From Pseudomonas sp. H9 (lineage in GTDB: Bacteria > Pseudomonadota > Gammaproteobacteria > Pseudomonadales > Pseudomonadaceae), in assembly GCF_004353925.1 (NCBI RefSeq), contig NZ_SMOK01000039.1, positions 232,247 to 296,246 of the forward strand: a stretch of 64,000 bases of DNA, written 5' to 3'. The notes under the pieces were generated by a model, which worked only from the letters and a program-made list of their open reading frames with translations, was not told the DNA's origin and did not search any database. A program made the position numbers and the translations under genes. This document shows, in pieces, positions 1-7,431 of this stretch (within the stretch, counting starts at the first letter, position 1; every line of letters starts with the position of its first letter).

Positions 1-996
1 GCGACAGCACACCTTGGTCTGGTTGAGGGTGACGAACACCAACAGGTCGGGGCCGGTTGGCTCGGTGATCTGCACCTCGGCGCGAATACTCGGCAAACCG
101 TTAGCCTGTGTCGGCGCCAGGGCAATCTGTTCGGGGCGGATACCGAGGATCACTTCACGCTCCTCAAGCCCGGCATCGCTGAACCCCAAAGGCAGCTCAC
201 AGCGGGCCTGACCACTGTCGAGCAAGGCCTGCAAGCGACCATCCTTGCGCTGCAAACGCAGGGGAATGAAGTTCATCGGGGGCGAACCAATAAAGCTGGC
301 AACAAACAAGTTGGCCGGATCGTTGTAGATCTGCTGCGGGGTACCGAACTGCTGGATCAGCCCGTCTTTCATCACCGCGACCTTGTCACCCAGGGTCATG
401 GCTTCAATCTGGTCGTGGGTAACGTACACCGTGGTGGTTTTCAGGCGCTGGTGCATCAGTTTGATCTCGGTGCGCATCTCCACCCGCAGCTTGGCATCGA
501 GGTTCGACAGCGGTTCGTCGAACAAGTAGATCTTTGGCCGCCGCGCCAACGCCCGGCCCATGGCCACGCGCTGCTGCTGGCCACCGGAGAGCTGTCCGGG
601 TTTGCGCGTCAGCAGGTGCTCGATCTGTAACAGCTTAGCCACCCGCGCCACTTCTTCATCAATCGCCGCCGCTGGCAGCTTGCGGATCTTCAGGCCGAAG
701 GCGATGTTGTCGCGCACGTTCATGGTCGGGTACAGCGCGTACGACTGAAACACCATGGCGATGTCGCGGTCCTTGGGGCTCATGCCGCTAATGTCGGCAT
801 CGTCCACCAGAATCGCCCCACCGCTGATCTGTTCAAGCCCGGCAATGCAGTTCATCAAGGTCGATTTACCGCAGCCTGAAGGCCCGACCAGAATCAGGAA
901 CTCACCTGACTCAATCGACAGATCGATATGCTTCAAGGTATCCGGCAGGCCACTGCCGTAGGTTTTGTTGACGTTGCGCAGTTCAAGCGTTGCCAT
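1..996 (-). CDS. gtsD: Glucose ABC transporter ATP-binding subunit GtsD (C terminus cut by window edge)
   Basis: Cytoplasmic ATPase of the glucose/mannose ABC importer, MalK/UgpC type. Read from the ATG at 994-996, 332 codons are visible and the gene runs off the left edge without a stop. The translation shows Walker A GPSGCGKST near residue 39, the Q-loop, the signature LSGGQQQR, Walker B (YLFDEPLSNLD) and the switch histidine (VTHDQ), followed by the start of the C-terminal TOBE-like regulatory region (ILGIRPEQI). It lies 6 bp downstream of gtsC in the same direction, so it is the last visible gene of gtsABCD. The family covers many sugars; glucose specificity is inferred from the adjoining binding protein, glk, edd and the GtrS/GltR pair. 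Confidence 0.93.
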   Translation of the reverse strand, partial: MATLELRNVNKTYGSGLPDTLKHIDLSIESGEFLILVGPSGCGKSTLMNCIAGLEQISGGAILVDDADISGMSPKDRDIAMVFQSYALYPTMNVRDNIAFGLKIRKLPAAAIDEEVARVAKLLQIEHLLTRKPGQLSGGQQQRVAMGRALARRPKIYLFDEPLSNLDAKLRVEMRTEIKLMHQRLKTTTVYVTHDQIEAMTLGDKVAVMKDGLIQQFGTPQQIYNDPANLFVASFIGSPPMNFIPLRLQRKDGRLQALLDSGQARCELPLGFSDAGLEEREVILGIRPEQIALAPTQANGLPSIRAEVQITEPTGPDLLVFVTLNQTKVCCR

Positions 997-1002
997 GTTG
1001 TT

Positions 1003-1848
1003 TCACCCCTTGACCGCGCCAGCAGTGAGCCCGCGCAGGAAATACTTGCCAGCCAGCACATAGACCAACAGGGTCGGTAACCCGGCGATCATCGCCGCCG
1101 CCATGTCGACGTTGTATTCCTTGACCCCGGTGCTGGTGTTGACCAGGTTATTCAGGGCCACGGTGATCGGTTGGGCATCGCCACTGGCAAACACCACACC
1201 GAAGAGAAAGTCGTTCCAGATCTGGGTGAACTGCCAGATCAGGCAGACCATGATGATCGGCACCGACATCGGCAGCAGGATGCGCAGGAAAATGGTGAAA
1301 AAACCTGCCCCATCGAGCCGCGCCGCACGCACCAGGGCATCGGGCACACTGCAGTAGTAGTTGCGGAAGAACAGCGTGGTGAAAGCCAGGCCGTAGACGA
1401 TGTGCACCAGCACCAGGCCGGTGGTGGTGCTGGCCAGGCCCAGCTTGCCGAGGGTGAAGGAAGCTGGCAGCAGCACGGTCTGGAACGGCAGGAAGCAACC
1501 GAACAGCAACAGCCCGAAGAACAACTGCGAGCCACGAAAGCGCCACATCGACAGCACATAACCGTTGAGCGCACCGAGCAATGTCGAGATCACCACTGCC
1601 GGCACGGTAATTTTCACCGAGTTCCAGAAATAGCCACCGACAATATCCCAAGCCTTGATCCAACCAATGCCGGTCACCACTTCAGGCCAGCTCAGCAGAT
1701 TGCCGGTGCGGATGTCATCCGGCGATTTGAAACTGGTCAGCAGCATCACAATCAGCGGAATCAAGTACAGCGCACAGGCCAGGATCAAGGTGGCATAAAT
1801 GGTCATGCGGCTGATGCTGAAGGTACGGGAAGTCAGGACTCTAGTCAT
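1003..1848 (-). CDS. gtsC: Glucose ABC transporter permease GtsC
   Basis: Inner-membrane permease of the glucose importer, MalG-like (281 residues). The N terminus carries one membrane segment (about residues 17-37), and further hydrophobic segments make up the usual six. The cytoplasmic EAA-type loop is visible as 'AARLDGAGFFTIFLRILLP', the surface that contacts the ATPase. Its start overlaps the end of gtsB by 8 bp and its stop lies 6 bp before gtsD, indicating translational coupling. Assignment to GtsC rests on family resemblance and operon order. Confidence 0.92.
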   Translation of the reverse strand: MTRVLTSRTFSISRMTIYATLILACALYLIPLIVMLLTSFKSPDDIRTGNLLSWPEVVTGIGWIKAWDIVGGYFWNSVKITVPAVVISTLLGALNGYVLSMWRFRGSQLFFGLLLFGCFLPFQTVLLPASFTLGKLGLASTTTGLVLVHIVYGLAFTTLFFRNYYCSVPDALVRAARLDGAGFFTIFLRILLPMSVPIIMVCLIWQFTQIWNDFLFGVVFASGDAQPITVALNNLVNTSTGVKEYNVDMAAAMIAGLPTLLVYVLAGKYFLRGLTAGAVKG

Positions 1849-2749
1849 GGCGCTTGTTCCTCAACTCCGAGTACAGGTAAGGCACCAGGATCGACAGGAT
1901 CGCCCCCAGCATCAGGATCGCGCTGGCCGAGCCCATGCCCATCTGCCCGCGGCTAAAGGTGAAGGAGTACATGAACATCGCTGGCAGGTCCGAGGCATAG
2001 CCGGGCCCGCCTGCGGTCATGGCAGCGACCAGGTCGAAGCTCTTGATGGCGATGTGTGCAAGGATCATCAACGCGCTGAAGAACACCGGACGCAGGCTAG
2101 GCAGCACGATGCGCAAGTAGATGCGCGGCAAGCTGGCGCCATCGACCTGAGCAGCACGAATGATCGACTGATCGACACTGCGCAATCCCGCCAGAAACAG
2201 CGCCATGACAAAGCCCGAGGCCTGCCATACCGCAGCGATCACCAGGCAGTAGACGACGCGGTCCGGGTCCACCAGCCAGTCCAGGCGAAAACCTTCCCAG
2301 CCCCAGTCACGGAGCATCTTGTCCAGCCCCAGGCCCGGATTGAGCAGCCATTTCCAGGCGGTGCCGGTGACAATCATCGACAAAGCCATCGGGTACAGAT
2401 ACACCGTGCGGATGAAACCTTCACGGCGGATCCGCTGATCCAGCAGCACCGCCAGCACAACGCCAATCACCAGGCTGATCGTGATGAACAGGCCGCCGAA
2501 TACCAGCAGGTTCTTGCTCGCCACCCACCAGCGGTCGTTTTCCATCAAGCGCATGTATTGCGCCAGGCCGACCCACTTGTAGCTGGGCATGAAGCTGGAA
2601 TTGGTGAATGAGAGAATGAAGGTCCAGAGGATGTAGCCGTAAAAGCCCACCAGGACGATCAGCATGCTGGGCGCCAGTACCAGTTTGGGCAGCCAGCGTT
2701 GCAAGGCATCGACGGGCGAGGCCTTGTTGAGTAGCGCAACAGTGCTCAT
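1841..2749 (-). CDS. gtsB: Glucose ABC transporter permease GtsB
   Basis: The second permease of the glucose importer, MalF/UgpA-like (302 residues). A hydrophobic N-terminal segment at about residues 29-50 is followed by the core membrane segments, and the EAA-type loop reads 'AAQVDGASLPRIYLRIVLPSL'. It pairs with GtsC to form the heterodimeric pore. It overlaps gtsC by 8 bp, while 84 bp holding a REP inverted pair separate it from gtsA upstream. That gap may set a steep drop between binding-protein and permease expression, as seen in other binding-protein-dependent operons. Confidence 0.92.
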   Translation of the reverse strand: MSTVALLNKASPVDALQRWLPKLVLAPSMLIVLVGFYGYILWTFILSFTNSSFMPSYKWVGLAQYMRLMENDRWWVASKNLLVFGGLFITISLVIGVVLAVLLDQRIRREGFIRTVYLYPMALSMIVTGTAWKWLLNPGLGLDKMLRDWGWEGFRLDWLVDPDRVVYCLVIAAVWQASGFVMALFLAGLRSVDQSIIRAAQVDGASLPRIYLRIVLPSLRPVFFSALMILAHIAIKSFDLVAAMTAGGPGYASDLPAMFMYSFTFSRGQMGMGSASAILMLGAILSILVPYLYSELRNKRHD

Positions 2750-2770
2750 GGGGAGGTCTCGTGTTGTGAT

Positions 2771-2826
2771 TATCGCGGGGCAAGCCCGCTCCCACAGGTT
2801 CCGGTGGGAGCGGGCTTGTCCCGCGA
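2771..2826. repeat. REP inverted pair between gtsB and gtsA
   Basis: Two facing copies of the REP unit (ATCGCGGGGCAAGCCCGCTC, then GGAGCGGGCTTGTCCCGCGA) separated by a short spacer. They can form a long hairpin in the gtsA-gtsB intercistronic RNA, which may protect the upstream gtsA message or attenuate gtsBCD. Confidence 0.9.
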
Positions 2827-2833
2827 AGAGGCC

Positions 2834-4102
2834 TTACTTGGCCGCCTTGATCGCCGAACTCAGCTGTTTGACCGCCGTCGCAGGGTCCGCGCTCGGGTCA
2901 TTGAGGAAGTTGGTCACCACGTCGAAGATCGCCCCCTGGACCGCCAGGCTGGTGGCCATGTTGTGGGCCATGCTTGGCTGCAGGCCATCGCCTTTCGCCG
3001 CCTCTTTGAAGTCCTCGGAAGACTTCTGTGTGCAAGCGTCGAACTGGCTCATGTCCATGTCCTGGCGCACCGGCAGCGAACCTTTGTTCTGGTTGAACAC
3101 CGTCTGAAACTCGGGCTCAAGGGCGACCTTGGCCAGGTCGTTCTGGGCCTTGATGTCGTTCTCGTCCTTGAGTTTGAACATCGCCAGCGAATCAATGTTA
3201 TAGGCGAAGCTGCCCTGGGTGCCCGGGAAGGCGACGCACTGATAATCCTTACCGGCGACCTTGCCAGCCGCCGTCCATTCGCTCTTGGCCCAATCCCCCA
3301 TGATCTGCATGCCGGCCTTGCCATTGATGACTTCGGCAGCGGCGATGTTCCAGTCACGTCCGGCACGGTTCGGGTCCATGTAGGTTCCCAGGCGCTGCAG
3401 GGTCTTGAACACCTCGACCATCTGCGCGCCCGTCAGTGTCTGCTCATCCAGCTCGACGAAGGCCGCATGGTAGCCCTTGGGGCCAAGGATGCTCAGGGCC
3501 AGGTCCTCGAACACAGTGCTGTCCTGCCACGGCTGGCCGCCGTGGGCCAGAGGGATGAAGCCAGCGGCCTTGAGCTTGTCGGCAGCCGCGAAGAGCTCGT
3601 CGAGGGTGGTGGGCACTTTGGCACCGGCCTTGTCGAAAACCTGCGGGTTGATCCAAAGCCAGTTGACCCGGTGAATGTTCACCGGTACCGCCACGTAATG
3701 GCCGTCGTACTTCATGATCTGCGCGACTTTCTGCGGCAGCAGGCTGTCCCAGTGGTTGGCTTTGGACACGTAATCAAGTTCGGTGAGCAAACCCAGCGCA
3801 CCCCACTCCTGAATGTCCGGGCCCTTGATCTGCGCCGCCGCTGGCGGGTTGCCGGAAATGGCGCGGGTCTTGAGCACGGTCATGGCGGCTGCACCGCCAC
3901 CGCCGGCAACGGCGTTGTCTTTCCAGATAAAGCCATCTTCCTGCACCTGCGCCTTGAGGGTTTCAACGGCCTTGGCTTCGCCACCGGAGGTCCACCAGTG
4001 CAGGACTTCAACGGTACCGGGATTGGCATTTTCAGCAATGGCGCTCAGGGGCAACAAGGAGGCTAGAGAAACAACGACAGCGAGACGATTGATCGCATTC
4101 AT
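2834..4102 (-). CDS. gtsA: Periplasmic glucose-binding protein GtsA
   Basis: Substrate-binding protein of the glucose/mannose ABC importer (422 residues from this start). The ATG at 4100-4102 is preferred because it gives a clean signal peptide (MNAINRL, hydrophobic core to about residue 20, probable cleavage after SAIA) and has a purine-rich RBS (AGAAAAGG) upstream; an in-frame ATG 36 codons earlier adds a basic, non-hydrophobic extension. The mature protein is a family 1 extracellular solute-binding protein, beginning 'EVLHWWTSGGEAKAVETL' as in GtsA of other pseudomonads. It is the first gene of gtsABCD. An A-rich AAnAAnAA motif sits just before the RBS (see the separate entry). Confidence 0.94.
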   Translation of the reverse strand: MNAINRLAVVVSLASLLPLSAIAENANPGTVEVLHWWTSGGEAKAVETLKAQVQEDGFIWKDNAVAGGGGAAAMTVLKTRAISGNPPAAAQIKGPDIQEWGALGLLTELDYVSKANHWDSLLPQKVAQIMKYDGHYVAVPVNIHRVNWLWINPQVFDKAGAKVPTTLDELFAAADKLKAAGFIPLAHGGQPWQDSTVFEDLALSILGPKGYHAAFVELDEQTLTGAQMVEVFKTLQRLGTYMDPNRAGRDWNIAAAEVINGKAGMQIMGDWAKSEWTAAGKVAGKDYQCVAFPGTQGSFAYNIDSLAMFKLKDENDIKAQNDLAKVALEPEFQTVFNQNKGSLPVRQDMDMSQFDACTQKSSEDFKEAAKGDGLQPSMAHNMATSLAVQGAIFDVVTNFLNDPSADPATAVKQLSSAIKAAK

Positions 4103-4115
4103 GGGGGGAAACCTT

Positions 4116-4126
4116 TTCTTGTTGTT
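4116..4126 (-). promoter_or_regulatory. Candidate Hfq/Crc catabolite-repression (CA) motif before gtsA
   Basis: On the gtsA sense strand the sequence AACAACAAGAA lies just 5' of and partly overlapping the AAGG ribosome-binding site, fitting the AAnAAnAA pattern bound by Hfq with Crc in Pseudomonas. Position and match are seen directly; the function is inferred from known Crc control of sugar-uptake genes. Confidence 0.55.
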
Positions 4127-4209
4127 ATGCAGGTGCAAGTCGTGGTGCTTGCGCTTGCATCGGAGTCTAATCAGCCGCTTGGGCAGTGGAGGTAACGAAG
4201 GGATGCGCA

Positions 4210-4231
4210 AATGTCACAGGGTGGTGACATT
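4210..4231. promoter_or_regulatory. Perfect inverted repeat in the gtrS-gtsA intergenic region
   Basis: AATGTCAC and GTGACATT, 8-bp perfect arms separated by AGGGTG, start 16 bp past the gtrS stop and about 110 bp upstream of the gtsA start. There is no T-run, so it is a poor terminator. It may be an operator for gtsA, possibly for GltR or another glucose regulator, although OmpR-type regulators more often use direct repeats. Confidence 0.45.
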
Positions 4232-4246
4232 CGCCGGAAAGGTCTG

Positions 4247-5731
4247 TCAGTCGTGGCTACGGGGCAGGCTCAAGGTCACCCGCAAACCACCTTCGCGCAG
4301 GTTGCGTAAACTCAGTTCGCCGCCATGGCTATGGGCGATGTTGCGTGCAATACCCAGGCCCAGACCGTAGCCCTGCTGCTGTCCGGCCAGCCGGAAATGT
4401 GGCTCGAAGACTTGCTCCAGGCGCTGCTCGGGCACACCCGGCCCTTCATCGTCCACCTGCAAAACGAAGCCCGACTCACTGTCGAGCACCCGCAGGTGCG
4501 CGCGCTCGCCGTATTTCAGGGCGTTGTCGATCAAGTTGCCCATGCACCGGCGCAACGCCAGCGGTTTGCCTGGGTACGGCGCCAGTGCCCGGCCCTGCAC
4601 GGTCACCCGCCCACTGGCCAGGTACGGCTCGACCAGGCAGTCGAGGGCATGGTTGAGGTCAACGGATTCGATGTTTTCGTGGATGTCGGTGTCTTTCACG
4701 CATTGCAATGCACCTTTGACCAGCATCTCCAGCTCATCCAGATCACGGCTGAACTTCATCTGCTGCTGCTCGTCTTCCAGCAACTCGACCCGCAACCGCA
4801 AGCGCGTAATCGGCGTGCGTAGATCGTGAGAAATAGCGCTGAACAACTGGCTGCGCTCAGTCAGGTAGCGGCTGATACGTTCGCGCATGGCATTGAACGC
4901 CCGACCGACTTCAACCACCTCACTGCCGCCACCTTCTACCACCGGTTCGACATCAGCGCCTAAAGACATCTCTCGCGCAGCGCGAGCCAGGCGCTTGAGC
5001 GGACGGCTCTGCCAATGCACCAATAAACCGATGAACAGCAACAGGAAAAAACTGGTGAGGCCGATGAACCAGACCTGCTGACGTGGCAGCCCTTCGTCTT
5101 CAAGGCTGGTGTAGGGCTCCGGCATCAGTGAAGCGATGTACAACCATTCACCTTCAGCGAGGCGGATCTGGGTGACCAGCACCGGCGGATTGAGCGGCTC
5201 AAGGGTCAACGCATAGTGCGCCCAGGAACGGGGCAGCTCATCGAGCTTCAGGCCACTGTTGAAAATGCGCAGGTCTTGCGGGCTGACGAACTCGAGGGAA
5301 ATATCCATCTGCGTGCCCAGACGCTGGTGCAACACATCGCCCACGGCATTGATCACCGCCTGCTTGCGCGGTGTTGCGGGCAACGCCTGCATGTCCAGCG
5401 GCTTGTCGTTGAGTGATACAACAAAGCGCGTGCCCCCCATGCTGCGCAGTTGGTCGAGTACCATCGGCCTGTAGGCCAGCGGCAGGGAGCGAAAGTAACT
5501 GACACTGGCACTCATCGAATGCGCCAGGCTACGGGCGCTGGCAACCAGCCCTTCCATCTGGCTGGCGCGCAATTGAGATAGCCAGATCAGGCTCGACAGG
5601 CCCTGGGCCAGGAGTACCACCAACAGGGTCAACAGCAGCATGCGCCCCAACAGCGAGCGCGGTAGGGGCAGATGCCAACGTTGCTCAGTGCGCGGGCGCA
5701 ACGCTGGCCGCCAACAGGTAGCCGCTGCCAC
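4247..5731 (-). CDS. gtrS: Sensor histidine kinase GtrS (glucose / 2-ketogluconate sensing)
   Basis: Membrane-bound sensor kinase of the GtrS/GltR two-component system, which controls glucose uptake genes in pseudomonads (494 residues). Two membrane segments (about residues 30-50 and 221-239) flank a periplasmic sensor domain. A HAMP region (RPLKRLARAAREM) follows, then the dimerisation/phosphoacceptor helix SHDLRTP with His near residue 302, and the HATPase domain with an N-box (NLIDNALKYG) and glycine-rich boxes (DEGPGVP, GLGLGIA). The chosen ATG overlaps the gltR end by 47 bp. A TTG 10 codons in is an alternative start. Ligand identity is taken from the family, not from this sequence. Confidence 0.9.
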   Translation of the reverse strand: MAAATCWRPALRPRTEQRWHLPLPRSLLGRMLLLTLLVVLLAQGLSSLIWLSQLRASQMEGLVASARSLAHSMSASVSYFRSLPLAYRPMVLDQLRSMGGTRFVVSLNDKPLDMQALPATPRKQAVINAVGDVLHQRLGTQMDISLEFVSPQDLRIFNSGLKLDELPRSWAHYALTLEPLNPPVLVTQIRLAEGEWLYIASLMPEPYTSLEDEGLPRQQVWFIGLTSFFLLLFIGLLVHWQSRPLKRLARAAREMSLGADVEPVVEGGGSEVVEVGRAFNAMRERISRYLTERSQLFSAISHDLRTPITRLRLRVELLEDEQQQMKFSRDLDELEMLVKGALQCVKDTDIHENIESVDLNHALDCLVEPYLASGRVTVQGRALAPYPGKPLALRRCMGNLIDNALKYGERAHLRVLDSESGFVLQVDDEGPGVPEQRLEQVFEPHFRLAGQQQGYGLGLGIARNIAHSHGGELSLRNLREGGLRVTLSLPRSHD

Positions 5732-6401
5732 GCACGGTACGGATCAGCCGTGGTGGCTTTTGCGTATCGCGCAGACGCTGACGCAGGCGGCTGACAGCCA
5801 TGTCAACGATGCGGTCCAAGGGCATGGGTTCACGCCCACGGGTTGCGTTACCGATCGTGTCGCGATCAAGAATCTGCTGAGGGTGATCGAGAAACAGCTT
5901 GAGCAAGGCAAAGTCGGCGCCGGACAGAATCACTTCTTCACCATCGCGATGAAACAAGCGGTGGCTGATGGTATCCAGACGCCACTCATCGAAGGCCAGT
6001 ACATCACCGCCATTGCGCTCTTGACCAAAGCTGGCACGACGCAACAGGGCTTTGATACGCGCCTGCAATTCGCGGGGGCTGAAGGGCTTGCCCAGGTAAT
6101 CGTCGGCCCCCAGCTCCAGGCCGATCACCCGGTCGGCCTCATCGGAACTGGCCGTAAGCATGATGATCGGTACCTGTGCCAACCGCGGGTGTTGGCGTAC
6201 CCAGCGGCACAGGCTGAAACCGTCTTCGTCGGGCAGCATCACATCGAGAATCACCAGATCACACTCCGTGCTGTCCAGGGCCTGGCGAAAACCCTGACCG
6301 TCGGCGACGGCCTGCACACTGAAGCCTGCGCGGCTCAGGTAGGTTTGCAGCAGTTCGCGGATGTCATGGTCATCATCGACCAGCAAAATCGACTTGCTCA
6401 C
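5685..6401 (-). CDS. gltR: Response regulator GltR (OmpR family)
   Basis: DNA-binding response regulator partnered with GtrS (238 residues). The receiver domain shows the acidic pocket (LLVDDDHD), the phosphoacceptor Asp in 'LVILDVMLPDEDG' near residue 52 and the conserved Lys in 'GKPFSPREL'. The C-terminal half is a winged helix ending 'LIRTVRGSGYLL'. I chose the GTG at 6399-6401 because it has AGGA 8 bp upstream and begins 'VSKSILLVDDDHD' as the family does. The in-frame ATG 13 codons earlier lies inside a REP element and would add REP-derived residues. It sits between glk and gtrS, transcribed with them. Confidence 0.92.
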   Translation of the reverse strand: MSKSILLVDDDHDIRELLQTYLSRAGFSVQAVADGQGFRQALDSTECDLVILDVMLPDEDGFSLCRWVRQHPRLAQVPIIMLTASSDEADRVIGLELGADDYLGKPFSPRELQARIKALLRRASFGQERNGGDVLAFDEWRLDTISHRLFHRDGEEVILSGADFALLKLFLDHPQQILDRDTIGNATRGREPMPLDRIVDMAVSRLRQRLRDTQKPPRLIRTVRGSGYLLAASVAPAH

Positions 6402-6411
6402 AGCTCTGTTC

Positions 6412-6484
6412 CTGTGGAAGCGGGCTTGCCCCGCGATCATGGTGTGTCAGTTATATCGCATCGCGGGGCAAGCCCGCTCCCACG
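6412..6484. repeat. REP inverted pair between glk and gltR, entering the glk 3' end
   Basis: GGAAGCGGGCTTGCCCCGCGATC and the facing ATCGCGGGGCAAGCCCGCTCC are separated by a spacer of about 23 bp. The right-hand unit overlaps the last codons of glk, so the final residues of glucokinase are read from the repeat. Confidence 0.9.
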
Positions 6485-7431
6485 GCTTGCTGCAGAGCGA
6501 CGCCAGCGCCAAGCAAGCCTGAGAATTCGGCAGTTACCAGCCACACCGGCACACCGCTGAAATAGCCGTTCATGCAGCCTTTTTCAGCAAAGCTGCGGGC
6601 AAACCCGCTGCGCAAAAACAGCTCGGCGAAACGTGGAATGATGCCGCCGACAATGTACACACCGCCGCGGCCACCGAGGGTCAGTACGTTGTTGCCGGCT
6701 ACACGCCCGAGAAAACAACAGAACTGTTCGATGACGGTCAACGCCACCGGCTCGCCAGCCAACGCTGCATCGGTGATCGCCGCCGGGCTCTGCAGGGTTG
6801 CACTGTAGCCGTCCAACGCACAGATCGCCTGATACAAACGTAACAAGCCACCACCGCTGAGCACGGTTTCAGCGCTGACATGCCCGGTCTCGTTGGCGAT
6901 CTGTTGACGGATCTGCGCCTCGCGCTCAGTACCCACCGGCAGATCGACATGCCCGCCTTCGCCCGGCAATGCCATCCAGCGACCATCCTCCAGGGCAAGC
7001 AAAGTGCCTACCCCCAAACCAGTACCGGGGCCGATCACTACCGCAGGGCGCCCTGCTTGCGCCTCGCCTTCACACACTGTCCGGCACTCGTGAGCCTGTA
7101 GTCGGGTCATGCCCAGGGCCATGGCGGTAAAGTCATTGATCAGCAACAAGTGCTCAACCTGCAACGTCTGGCAGAAGGCCCGACGGCTGAGACGCCAGTG
7201 ATTGTTGGTGAAACGAAACTCATCGCCACTGACCGGGCCAGCGACCGCCAGACAGACCGCGCCCAGATCGCCCTTGCTCAACCCTTGTGCCAACAGGTAA
7301 GCACCAATGGCCTGTTCAGGGCTGGTGTAGTCGGCCGTGGCGAACACCTGCACCGCGTGCATCTGGTTGTTTTCCCAGAGGGCGAAACGTGCATTGGTGC
7401 CGCCGATGTCACCTACCAGGGCGCGCTTCAT
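6451..7431 (-). CDS. glk: Glucokinase Glk
   Basis: Phosphorylates cytoplasmic glucose to glucose 6-phosphate with ATP (326 residues). The bacterial glucokinase signature GDIGGTNARFAL is at residues 8-19, a second glycine-rich motif is 'VIGPGTGLGVG', and the sugar-binding regions 'NDFTAMA' and 'PGEGGHVD' are present. The ATG overlaps the stop of edd by 4 bp (ATGA), indicating translational coupling with the dehydratase. The C terminus ends '...QQAVGAGLPRDAI', where the last ten or so residues and the stop come from a REP element; I recall related glucokinases being slightly shorter. It feeds the Entner-Doudoroff route with Edd. Confidence 0.95.
   Translation of the reverse strand: MKRALVGDIGGTNARFALWENNQMHAVQVFATADYTSPEQAIGAYLLAQGLSKGDLGAVCLAVAGPVSGDEFRFTNNHWRLSRRAFCQTLQVEHLLLINDFTAMALGMTRLQAHECRTVCEGEAQAGRPAVVIGPGTGLGVGTLLALEDGRWMALPGEGGHVDLPVGTEREAQIRQQIANETGHVSAETVLSGGGLLRLYQAICALDGYSATLQSPAAITDAALAGEPVALTVIEQFCCFLGRVAGNNVLTLGGRGGVYIVGGIIPRFAELFLRSGFARSFAEKGCMNGYFSGVPVWLVTAEFSGLLGAGVALQQAVGAGLPRDAI

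Noticed and set aside
54..211. Short plus-strand open frames at the left edge (for example 14-211, 415-630)
   Set aside because: They are shadows of the gtsD reading frame on the minus strand, which shows complete ABC ATPase motifs.
6402..6440. Upstream ATG extension of gltR
   Set aside because: The extra residues are encoded by a REP unit; the GTG at 6399-6401 has a good ribosome-binding site and the family N terminus.
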